The notes under the pieces: model-generated
Told to the model about the DNA's origin: nothing
What the model saw: only the letters and a program-made list of their open reading frames with translations
Database searches by the model: none
IMG/VR virus record: IMGVR_UViG_3300043409_000904
Location: 1-51,863 of that record
Length of the DNA: 51,863 nucleotides
Source: a virus
Reading direction: 5' to 3' (one strand)
Position numbers and translations under genes: made by a program
Part shown: in pieces, positions 8,357 to 15,354 of the stretch
Layout: every line of letters begins with the position of its first letter
How positions within the stretch are numbered: the first letter of the stretch is position 1

Positions 8357-9355
8357 ATGTATGATGTGTATTATACGACCGCTGGAGGGCCCTGGTTCAA
8401 TAGTGGTGCGGATATGTGGGTATCACATTGGATAGAAGAGGTATCGCCTGAATTGAAGGTAAAACCTCTTCTATTATTTCATAGAAAAAAGCCTGATAAT
8501 TATGAAGAGTTTCCAATTGAAATTGACCACATTTGGGAAACATCGGAAGATGAAATATTAAAAATATTTGAAGGTGCAAGAAGGATACATATTCTTCATG
8601 GTCATTATACTCCAACCAGAGCTATTCATCAATATTTAGAAAAGATTGATTCAATAGTTTTTCATAATTTAACCAAAGTGTCTTTAATGGCGCAGCAAGA
8701 TAAAGATGAATATCTACATTGGTACGGAAATTGGGAATATGAATCAGAAATGATTGATAAAATTAAAAATAAAGTTTGGGTAGGATTGTATCATTTTCCA
8801 TATAAAACTGAAAATTTACATCATATTCCAAATAATTATACATTTACACAAAACAAAGAACTTTCAAACTCAACTGAATTAGGATACGCAGCGAGAGTGG
8901 AAGGTAGAAAGAATGTTGAATATATGGATGGATTAGGTGGATATATTTCTACCAATTCAGAAACATTCAACAAATACTATAAAAAGAAATATGGATACAA
9001 ATTTGAAAAATCAAAAGTTTACAAATTTGATTACAAATATAAAGAAAGGTTCTATGGACTTGATTGGGGAATATCTCACTCTTGTTTTGAATATGAACCA
9101 TTTGGATATGGGATTTTTGAAGCAGTGGATTGGGGAAAACTTCCAATACTACATGAAAAATGGCACGTACCACTTGATTATAAATACAAAGCGAGTGATG
9201 CGGTATCGTTTAGAGAGACCTACGAAACGATTTGTAACGATGATTATGAAACCCGTAAAAAGGAATTTCAAAAACTAAAAGATTGGATGATTAAAAACTT
9301 TTCAAACAAAGATGGATGGAAAGGAAAACTTTTAGATATTTATAACGAAGAATAA
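8357..9355 (+). CDS. GT-B-like glycosyltransferase in fibre operon
   Basis: A 332-aa protein with no repeats or low-complexity sequence, unlike its neighbours. The N-terminal half has the look of a Rossmann domain (IHILHGHYTPTRAIHQYLEK). Near the C-terminus, EPFGYGIFEAVDWGKLPIL carries the E-x7-E pattern (E247, E255) that binds the nucleotide sugar in GT4-type glycosyltransferases. There is no signal peptide or membrane segment, so it should act in the cytoplasm. It starts 1 nt after a fibre gene and is followed 10 nt later by a LamG-type tail protein, so the likely acceptor is one of these virion proteins. Glycosylation of DNA is the main alternative. The substrate cannot be told from the sequence. 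Confidence 0.6.
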   Translation: MYDVYYTTAGGPWFNSGADMWVSHWIEEVSPELKVKPLLLFHRKKPDNYEEFPIEIDHIWETSEDEILKIFEGARRIHILHGHYTPTRAIHQYLEKIDSIVFHNLTKVSLMAQQDKDEYLHWYGNWEYESEMIDKIKNKVWVGLYHFPYKTENLHHIPNNYTFTQNKELSNSTELGYAARVEGRKNVEYMDGLGGYISTNSETFNKYYKKKYGYKFEKSKVYKFDYKYKERFYGLDWGISHSCFEYEPFGYGIFEAVDWGKLPILHEKWHVPLDYKYKASDAVSFRETYETICNDDYETRKKEFQKLKDWMIKNFSNKDGWKGKLLDIYNEE

Positions 9356-9365
9356 CACATAAATA

Positions 9366-11111
9366 ATGGCAAGAACTAATTTATCTTTAGGAAATTTATA
9401 CAGAGCAGTAAGTGGTTCGGCAAGAACAACTCAAGCAGTTTCAATCGGTGGATTGGGTGGTAATGCTGCAAATAGTGCATTTACATCATTCGCAACAGAT
9501 GCCATTACTGTAACAGTTCCAACATTTACATATATAGTTGAAAGTACTGCTGAAAACGCACAATTTTCATTTACAACAACTGGTTCACTTTTTTATTCTA
9601 AAGTCCAACAAGTTACAAACAATTATACTTGTTCATTTGGTAATGCAAACTTTACGGCAGGAACTAGAACATTTGGAACAGGACCAACCATAATTCCATT
9701 AACACCTGCGGCAGTTGCAGCTGCAAACTATTCGGAAGCTAGTTCTATTTTATCTATGCAATATGCAGATGGATATAATTTGAATGCAACAAATTATGGT
9801 ATATTAACTACAAAGACTTTATACGCAGTAGATGTTTATAATACAATAAACCAACCTGATTTTTGTTTATTATTTGGTACAAAAGTAAAATTATCAAATG
9901 GTAGTGATATCAATGTTGAAGATTTAAATGTTGGAGATGTAATTAAAGCATGGGTGCCAGCAGGATTACCCGATGAATCACAACCATTAGATTCTGAAAA
10001 TGTAGATTGGAGATTTTATCAATTAGAAAGTAATTCAGGTTCTTATACCGAAGTAGTAGTTGAAAATTTAGTATTTAACTTTGCAAGTGGATATTACAAT
10101 ATAAATGATGGTTTGATTCAATCAACCGGAACACACCCACTATGGGTATTTGATAATGAAATTCAAAAATATCATTTCAAAAATGTAGAAAACATATTTC
10201 CTGGTGATTTAATTGTTAAATTTACCGAAGAAGGTGGTGTAGAAGAAATTGAAGTATATGATATAGCACAAGTAATTGATGATATTGAAATTGTAACTAT
10301 AAATGTAGAAAATGCCGATGTGTATTTGGCAAATGGTACAATATCACATAATAAAGGAACAGCAACCCAACCTTATATTCCATCTTCTGGATTAAGAATG
10401 TATTTAGAACCTGCCAAAACTGCATCATTTGCATCATTAACACTACCATCAACGGGAACACCATCGGTGGATGTATTGGATATGAGTGGATATGGAACAG
10501 GTGTTAGACCTGGAGCACAGGCACCTCTATCATTAGCAAGTTCAAATCCATCATACAATAATGGTGCAAGTAGAAAAGAAAGATATTATTCTTTTGATGG
10601 TGGTGATTTATTCTATAAAGATACTGCATCTAATATCAATGGTGGTATTTCTCAATTCAATACTAACACCGGAACTATTCATTTATGGATTAGACCTACA
10701 ACAACATTAGGTACAACTACAAGACATATTTTTGACTATGGTGGGTTTTATGGTATAGCAATTGAATCATCTGATAGTTCTACTTTAAATAGAGTAAAAT
10801 TCTATGGTAGTACATTAGGTAATAGTGCACAATTAACAACTTCATTACCATCAAACGTTTGGTATATGATTTCAGCAACTTTCCAACCATCTGGAACTGT
10901 AACGGTTTATGTAGATAAAACATCAGTAGGAACGTTCACTGCATCAGCATTCACTGCACCATCATCTACTAACTATGTAACAATAGGTAGTAATAGTGCA
11001 AGAACAACGTTTTGGAATGGACAGATTGGGGCAGTATTATTCTACAATACATTACAAACAGCCGCATTAGTAGGACAAGTATATGACTATTTCTCACCAA
11101 CATATAAGTAA
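9366..11111 (+). CDS. Tail protein: N-domain, Hint domain, LamG lectin
   Basis: A 581-aa protein in three parts. Residues 1-166 are a beta-rich virion-type domain (MARTNLSLGNLYRAVSGSA). Residues 167-329 are a Hint (hedgehog/intein) domain: it starts with Cys at CLLFGTKVKLSNG, continues with INVEDLNVGDVIKAW, has the block B motif TGTHPLW (His257), and ends with VYLANGTISHNKG (His328-Asn329). The residue after HN is Lys, not the Cys, Ser or Thr that intein splicing needs. From about 340 to the end is a ConA-like/LamG lectin domain (IHLWIRPTTT, FWNGQIGAVLFYNT). No homing endonuclease fits within 163 residues. I infer a carbohydrate-binding virion protein whose chain may be cleaved or rearranged by the Hint domain. 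Confidence 0.75.
   Translation: MARTNLSLGNLYRAVSGSARTTQAVSIGGLGGNAANSAFTSFATDAITVTVPTFTYIVESTAENAQFSFTTTGSLFYSKVQQVTNNYTCSFGNANFTAGTRTFGTGPTIIPLTPAAVAAANYSEASSILSMQYADGYNLNATNYGILTTKTLYAVDVYNTINQPDFCLLFGTKVKLSNGSDINVEDLNVGDVIKAWVPAGLPDESQPLDSENVDWRFYQLESNSGSYTEVVVENLVFNFASGYYNINDGLIQSTGTHPLWVFDNEIQKYHFKNVENIFPGDLIVKFTEEGGVEEIEVYDIAQVIDDIEIVTINVENADVYLANGTISHNKGTATQPYIPSSGLRMYLEPAKTASFASLTLPSTGTPSVDVLDMSGYGTGVRPGAQAPLSLASSNPSYNNGASRKERYYSFDGGDLFYKDTASNINGGISQFNTNTGTIHLWIRPTTTLGTTTRHIFDYGGFYGIAIESSDSSTLNRVKFYGSTLGNSAQLTTSLPSNVWYMISATFQPSGTVTVYVDKTSVGTFTASAFTAPSSTNYVTIGSNSARTTFWNGQIGAVLFYNTLQTAALVGQVYDYFSPTYK
9864..10352 (+). other. Hint / bacterial intein-like domain
   Basis: Encodes residues 167-329 of the 581-aa tail protein. 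Visible blocks: N-terminal Cys167 with GTKVKLSNG; VEDLNVGDVI; THP with His257; C-terminal LANGTISHN. The +1 residue is Lys330. This matches type A bacterial intein-like domains, which keep the terminal His-Asn but do not need a nucleophile after it. Confidence 0.75.
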
Positions 11112-11139
11112 TAAAAATGTTGTTTTGGAATAAAAGTTT

Positions 11140-11148
11140 ATATTTATA
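11140..11148 (+). promoter_or_regulatory. Candidate late promoter motif for sheath gene
   Basis: Exact ATATTTATA copy ending 33 nt before the ATG of the sheath gene and 28 nt after the preceding stop. It is the only sequence of note in the 70-nt gap. Confidence 0.6.
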
Positions 11149-11181
11149 TGGAGATAATAAAAATTAAACAATAATAATACA

Positions 11182-13413
11182 ATGGCAGAAAAAATCGTAT
11201 CACCTGGTGTTTTTACAAAAGAAAATGACCTTTCATTCTTACAACAAGGGGTAGCTGAAATAGGTGCAGCGTTTATAGGTCCTTTTAAAGAAGGGCCAGT
11301 AGTTCCTACAATTGTTAATACTCAAAGTGAATTTGAAAACCTTTTTGGGGCAGTTGATGGAACATATTATACCCCATTAGCGGTACAAAATTATTTAAGA
11401 GAAGCAGGTACTGCAACTATTTGTAGAGTAGCAGGAATTGGTGGATACACCGAAACTGCCCCTATATTATTAACTGCAATATCTGGCGCAGTATCGCAAT
11501 CATTGGGTATCTTATTTAATACATCAGTAGGTGCAAACGCAGGATTTGCCGGAACAACGGTAACATCGGGTTCATCTGGTCAGTTTTTAATTTCTGGTTC
11601 AAATGCGGGATTATTATCTGCATCTTTGGAAGCATCTGATACGGATGATATTGAATCTGTATTTGGAACTTCGGCAGCTGGAGCTAAAAAACCATATGTA
11701 TATGGGTTCTTTAAGAACTCATCTATTGTATTTAATAGTGCAACATCAGCAAGTGTAACTGTATTAGGAAATCAATTATTTACATTTGATGCACAAGAGG
11801 CATTAACTCCAATGATTAAATCTCAAACTATTTCCGGTGAAAGATATGACCTTTTCCAATTTGAAACATTGGGTGTTGGTAATACTGCTAATACTAAAAT
11901 TAAAATTGGTATTACAAATATTAAAGCAGCGGGTAGTGTAAATGGTACTGATTATGGTACATTCACATTAGTTGTTAGAGATTTTGCTGATACAAATAAG
12001 AAAAAGAATGTATTAGAAACTTGGTCAAATGTAAATTTAGACCCTAATTCTCCAAACTATATTAGTAGAGTAATTGGTGATAGAAAATTATCAATTGATT
12101 TAGATGGTAAAATAACTGAAACAGGTGATTGGGTTAATAATTCAAAATATGTTAGAGTTGCCAACTTAAACGAATCGGCTCCTGTACAAGCAGTACCATT
12201 CGGACACACCGCATACTCTTTACCAATATCAGCATCAGCATTAATTGGTTCTGCGATTCCATCTGTATCATTTGTAAGTGCATCAGCAACACAATATGGT
12301 GGTATTGATTTAGATAACAATACTGATAACATAATCTACTTAAAACCAATTCCAACCGGAGCAGGTGTAGGTTCTAATTCAGTATTTGGATTAGATGCAT
12401 CAAATGGTGGTTCATTATCAGTAGGTTCAACTTCCGCACAATTCGTTGTAGCATTCCAAAATGGATTTGATGGTAACTCACCAGCAACTCCAATCAATAA
12501 AGGTGCTGATATTAACGCAGGAAACTCACAAGGTTTTGATTTGACAAATTCAACCTCAAGTGGTTCGGTAGCATATAACAAACTAATTTCCGCATTATCT
12601 AATTCTGACGAGTTTGATATTAATATGATAGTAGCACCCGGTGTTATTAGAAGATTACACACATCAGTTGCAACAGATATATTGGATTTAGTTGAGCAGA
12701 GAGATGATTGTTTCTATATAATGGATACAACATCACAAAATGATTCCGTATCGCAAGTTGTAACCCAAGCAGGGGCAGTTGATTCAAATATGGCTGCAAC
12801 TTACTACCCTTGGATTAAAACAATAGATTTAAACACTAATAAATTAATATCAGTACCACCATCAGTATTACTACCTGGAGTATTTGCGGCAAACGATAGA
12901 GTAGCAGCAGAATGGTTCGCACCAGCGGGTTTGAATAGAGGTGGATTAGTAGGAGCAGTTAGTGTATTGAATAGATTAACTCAATCTGAAAAGGATACCT
13001 TATATGAAGGAAAGGTAAACCCAATCGTTCAGTTTCCTGGACAAGGAATTGTAGTATTTGGACAGAAAACCTTACAAGATAAGCCATCTGCATTAGATAG
13101 AATCAACGTAAGAAGATTATTATTAACTGTAAGAAAGTATATCGCATCTACTTCTAGATATTTAGTATTTGAACAAAATACATCTACAACTAGAAATAGG
13201 TTCTTAAATATCGTAAATCCTTATTTGGAATCAATCCAACAAAGACAAGGTTTGTACGCATTTAGAGTAGTAATGGATGAATCCAATAATACACCGGATG
13301 TAATAGATAGAAATATCCTAAGAGGAGCTATTTTCTTACAACCAACTAAAACGGCAGAATTTATTCAAATTGATTTTAACATCTTACCGACTGGTGCAAG
13401 TTTTGGATCATAA
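11182..13413 (+). CDS. gp18: Contractile tail sheath protein
   Basis: A 743-aa homologue of T4 gp18 (659 aa). The N-terminus, SPGVFTKENDLSFL followed by GAAFIGPFKEGP and FGAVDGTYYTPLAVQNYL, is the classic sheath opening. The C-terminal domain is also typical: APAGLNRGGLVGAVSVLNRL, INVRRLLLTVRKYIASTSRY and FLQPTKTAEFIQIDFNILPT. The middle (about 110-450) is an enlarged, Ser/Ala-rich insertion domain facing outward in this family and accounts for the extra length. Sheath subunits stack around the tube and contract on infection. The gene is followed by the tube gene, as in T4, and each of the two has its own late-type motif, which fits the high copy number of both products. Confidence 0.93.
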   Translation: MAEKIVSPGVFTKENDLSFLQQGVAEIGAAFIGPFKEGPVVPTIVNTQSEFENLFGAVDGTYYTPLAVQNYLREAGTATICRVAGIGGYTETAPILLTAISGAVSQSLGILFNTSVGANAGFAGTTVTSGSSGQFLISGSNAGLLSASLEASDTDDIESVFGTSAAGAKKPYVYGFFKNSSIVFNSATSASVTVLGNQLFTFDAQEALTPMIKSQTISGERYDLFQFETLGVGNTANTKIKIGITNIKAAGSVNGTDYGTFTLVVRDFADTNKKKNVLETWSNVNLDPNSPNYISRVIGDRKLSIDLDGKITETGDWVNNSKYVRVANLNESAPVQAVPFGHTAYSLPISASALIGSAIPSVSFVSASATQYGGIDLDNNTDNIIYLKPIPTGAGVGSNSVFGLDASNGGSLSVGSTSAQFVVAFQNGFDGNSPATPINKGADINAGNSQGFDLTNSTSSGSVAYNKLISALSNSDEFDINMIVAPGVIRRLHTSVATDILDLVEQRDDCFYIMDTTSQNDSVSQVVTQAGAVDSNMAATYYPWIKTIDLNTNKLISVPPSVLLPGVFAANDRVAAEWFAPAGLNRGGLVGAVSVLNRLTQSEKDTLYEGKVNPIVQFPGQGIVVFGQKTLQDKPSALDRINVRRLLLTVRKYIASTSRYLVFEQNTSTTRNRFLNIVNPYLESIQQRQGLYAFRVVMDESNNTPDVIDRNILRGAIFLQPTKTAEFIQIDFNILPTGASFGS

Positions 13414-13426
13414 AAAATAAAATAAT

Positions 13427-13435
13427 ATACTTATA
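13427..13435 (+). promoter_or_regulatory. Candidate late promoter motif ATACTTATA
   Basis: One-base variant of the late motif, ending 28 nt before the tail tube ATG. The same variant occurs at 15069-15077. Confidence 0.55.
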
Positions 13436-13463
13436 GTAAGAAACAATTAAATAAAAAAATAAA

Positions 13464-13952
13464 ATGGCAGAAGTATTAGAGTTTGATAAAATGTTCTATA
13501 CCAATTTTGAACCAAAATTAGGAAACAGGTTCATAATGGAAATTGATGGTATAGAATCATATTTGGTAAAAACTGCTAACAGACCGACTTTCACATCTGA
13601 AATCGTTGAGTTAGACCACATCAACGTAAGAAGGAAGATTAAAGGTAAATCCAATTGGGATGATGTAGAAATTACATTATATGACCCAATCGTTCCATCT
13701 GGAGCACAACAAGTAATGGAGTGGATTAGAACATCACACGAATCATTAACAGGCAGAGATGGATACGCTGCGTTCTATAAGAAAGATATTACATTTTACT
13801 TATTAGGACCGGTGGGTGATAAGGTTGAGCAGTGGACATTAAAAGGAGCGTTTATCTCACAAGCAAACTTTGGTGAATTAGATTGGGCTTCAAACGACCC
13901 GTTATCAATTTCATTAACTTTAACTTATGATTTCGCAATTTTAGAATACTAA
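13464..13952 (+). CDS. gp19: Tail tube protein
   Basis: A 162-aa homologue of T4 gp19 (163 aa), with almost exactly the usual length. Typical features are GNRFIMEIDGIESYLVKTANRP, here split by the usual F-x-M-E-I-D-G core; VELDHINVRRKIKG; WDDVEITLYDPI; a C-terminal ISQANFGELDWASNDPL; and LTLTYDFAILEY. It forms the inner tube inside the gp18 sheath and polymerises on the baseplate tube cap (the gp48-like product at 18026). A late-type motif precedes it and a strong terminator follows it, so it can be made in excess of the genes further down. Confidence 0.93.
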   Translation: MAEVLEFDKMFYTNFEPKLGNRFIMEIDGIESYLVKTANRPTFTSEIVELDHINVRRKIKGKSNWDDVEITLYDPIVPSGAQQVMEWIRTSHESLTGRDGYAAFYKKDITFYLLGPVGDKVEQWTLKGAFISQANFGELDWASNDPLSISLTLTYDFAILEY

Positions 13953-13976
13953 TAGTTAAATTATACATTACAATAG

Positions 13977-14007
13977 AAGGGATGCAGAAATGTTATCCCT
14001 TTTTTTA
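13977..14007 (+). terminator. Rho-independent terminator after tail tube gene
   Basis: AAGGGAT (13977-13983) pairs with ATCCCTT (13995-14001) across an 11-nt loop, followed by a run of T residues. It lies 24 nt after the tube stop codon. Confidence 0.88.
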
Positions 14008-14022
14008 TTTTTTGAAAAGTAT

Positions 14023-14031
14023 ATATTTATA
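14023..14031 (+). promoter_or_regulatory. Candidate late promoter motif ATATTTATA
   Basis: Exact motif copy between the tube terminator and the chaperone gene, ending 23 nt before the ATG at 14055. The terminator-promoter order makes this a clear start of a new transcription unit. Confidence 0.62.
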
Positions 14032-14054
14032 TATAAATTATTAGTTATTATATT

Positions 14055-14870
14055 ATGGAAGAAAACATAGAACAACAAGTTACGAGAGGATTGAATGCAA
14101 ATACCACTCATTCACAAAAAAATTACCCATTCCCAACCGAAGTTATTAGTTTACCATCAAAGGGGTTGTGTTATCCAGAAAACTCACCACTTTCAAAAGG
14201 TGAAATTACAATAAAATTGATGACAGCCAAAGAAGAAGATATACTAACTTCGACTAACTTAATCAGAAAAGGTATTCATTTGGATAAATTATTGGAATCA
14301 GTTGTAGTAGAATCCGGTGTTAATATAAATGATTTGTTAATTGGAGATAAGAACGCAATATTGGTTACATCTAGGATGTTAGCATTTGGTCCAGAGTACC
14401 AAGTAACAGTGAGTGACCCAATTGAGGGTACACCTGTTGAAGTAACGGTAGACCTTTCTAAAATACAAATAAAAGAGATTGACGAATCACAGTTAAATAG
14501 AAAAAATGAATACGATTACATTCTACCTAAATCCAAAGCATCAATTAAATTTAAGTTATTAACGCATGGGGATGAAATTGCTATTAATAAAGATATTGAG
14601 GCAAGTGAAAAGACTTTAAAACAGAGTAATGAGATAACAACCCGATACCGTAGGATTATAGTTGAAGTTGATGGTAATAGAGATTTTGGACATATAAGTA
14701 ATTTTGTATCAAACCGATTGTTAGCTGGAGATTCTAAAGCATTGCGTAAGCATATTTCAACATTAACTCCTGATTTAGATTTAAAATTTGAATATGAATC
14801 ACCATTCACCGGAGAAACGGAGGCTCTTCGTATACCTTTTGGGGTAGACTTTTTTTATCCTACCGAGTAA
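14055..14870 (+). CDS. gp26: gp26/gp51-type baseplate hub / tail chaperone protein
   Basis: A 271-aa member of the T4 baseplate family (PF12322-type, gp26/gp51; T4 gp26 is 208 aa). Recognised from VISLPSKGLCYP, then LSKGEITIKLMTAKEEDILT, LIRKGIHLDKLLESVVV and NDLLIGDKNAIL. The C-terminus has paired strands (FEYESPFTGETEALRIPFGV) and ends DFFYPTE. It lies between the tail tube and the tape measure gene, the position of tail assembly chaperones (lambda gpG type). Its last codons include a run of seven T residues (14850-14856), and the +1 frame stays open past the stop into the ORF at 14905, so a longer frameshift product is likely (see that entry). T4 numbering is by family resemblance; the exact orthologue is less sure. 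Confidence 0.75.
   Translation: MEENIEQQVTRGLNANTTHSQKNYPFPTEVISLPSKGLCYPENSPLSKGEITIKLMTAKEEDILTSTNLIRKGIHLDKLLESVVVESGVNINDLLIGDKNAILVTSRMLAFGPEYQVTVSDPIEGTPVEVTVDLSKIQIKEIDESQLNRKNEYDYILPKSKASIKFKLLTHGDEIAINKDIEASEKTLKQSNEITTRYRRIIVEVDGNRDFGHISNFVSNRLLAGDSKALRKHISTLTPDLDLKFEYESPFTGETEALRIPFGVDFFYPTE
14850..14856 (+). other. Candidate programmed frameshift site (T7 run)
   Basis: Seven T residues in GAC TTT TTT TAT near the end of the chaperone gene. The +1 frame (equivalent to -2) is open from 14848, after a TAG at 14845, through the stop of the zero frame at 14868 and on to 15069. A slip of Phe-tRNA on this run would fuse the two ORFs. Confidence 0.55.
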
Positions 14871-14904
14871 TTACACAGTAGTTTTACATCAAAAAATATT
14901 TCAA

Positions 14905-15069
14905 ATGATATACCACTCAAACGGTGGGTTTACTTGGAATGATGTATATTTTATGCCAACTAAATTAAGAGAGTTTTATTGGAGAGAGTTATTGAAGGCG
15001 AAAACGGAAGAGAACGAAACCATAGAAAAGGTAAAATCAAATAATTCTTCTAAAACTAAAAGAAGATAA
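14905..15069 (+). CDS. Tail chaperone extension / small tail protein
   Basis: The first ATG of this frame gives a 54-aa protein: MIYHSNGGFTWNDVYFMP, then LREFYWRELLKAKTEEN and a basic tail. The frame is open upstream to 14848, giving about 19 further codons (ILPSNYTVVLHQKIFQ) that overlap the end of the preceding gene and look like real protein. No ribosome binding site is visible before the ATG. The pattern NGGFTWNDVY-MP-LR-FY resembles the C-terminal T part of G-T tail chaperones. I infer that it is made mainly as a frameshift fusion with the gene at 14055, although reinitiation at 14905, 34 nt after the stop, is possible. It lies one small gene before the tape measure, where such chaperones bind the tape measure protein. 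Confidence 0.65.
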   Translation: MIYHSNGGFTWNDVYFMPTKLREFYWRELLKAKTEENETIEKVKSNNSSKTKRR

Positions 15070-15077
15070 TACTTATA
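15069..15077 (+). promoter_or_regulatory. Candidate late promoter motif ATACTTATA
   Basis: Variant motif overlapping the last base of the preceding stop codon and ending 22 nt before the ATG at 15100. Confidence 0.5.
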
Positions 15078-15099
15078 ATAGTAATATAATAACAACCTC

Positions 15100-15339
15100 A
15101 TGCCAAAACGAATTATATCAGAAGGAGTATTAGATAAATTACTTTCTCTTTTTTTTAAAGCAAAAGCCGAAAAAAAAGAAGATAGATTTATTGCAAACAT
15201 AAGAAAAAAGGATCCAGAATTAGCCGATGCGTGGGCAAAATGGGATAAAGATATGGACGATAGTCTTATCGCTATGAAACGGGCATTGGAAGCAAACGGT
15301 CTTCCAACTGATCGAATAGATAAAGTTATTGGTACTTAA
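15100..15339 (+). CDS. Small hypothetical protein before tape measure
   Basis: A 79-aa charged, helical protein: KIISEGVLDKLL-like start, a basic stretch (FFKAKAEKKEDRF), then IRKKDPELADAWAKWDKDMD and a C-terminal helix. There is no signal peptide, cysteine or membrane segment. It follows its own late-type motif and ends 15 nt before the tape measure ATG. I do not recognise a function. Similar short helical proteins occur in tail modules of T4-like phages, so a role in tail assembly is a guess from position. Confidence 0.5.
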   Translation: MPKRIISEGVLDKLLSLFFKAKAEKKEDRFIANIRKKDPELADAWAKWDKDMDDSLIAMKRALEANGLPTDRIDKVIGT

Positions 15340-15354
15340 TGATATTAAACTGAT

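Noticed and set aside
9864-10352. A full, splicing intein with homing endonuclease
   Set aside because: Only 163 residues, no LAGLIDADG or HNH motif, and Lys follows the terminal Asn.
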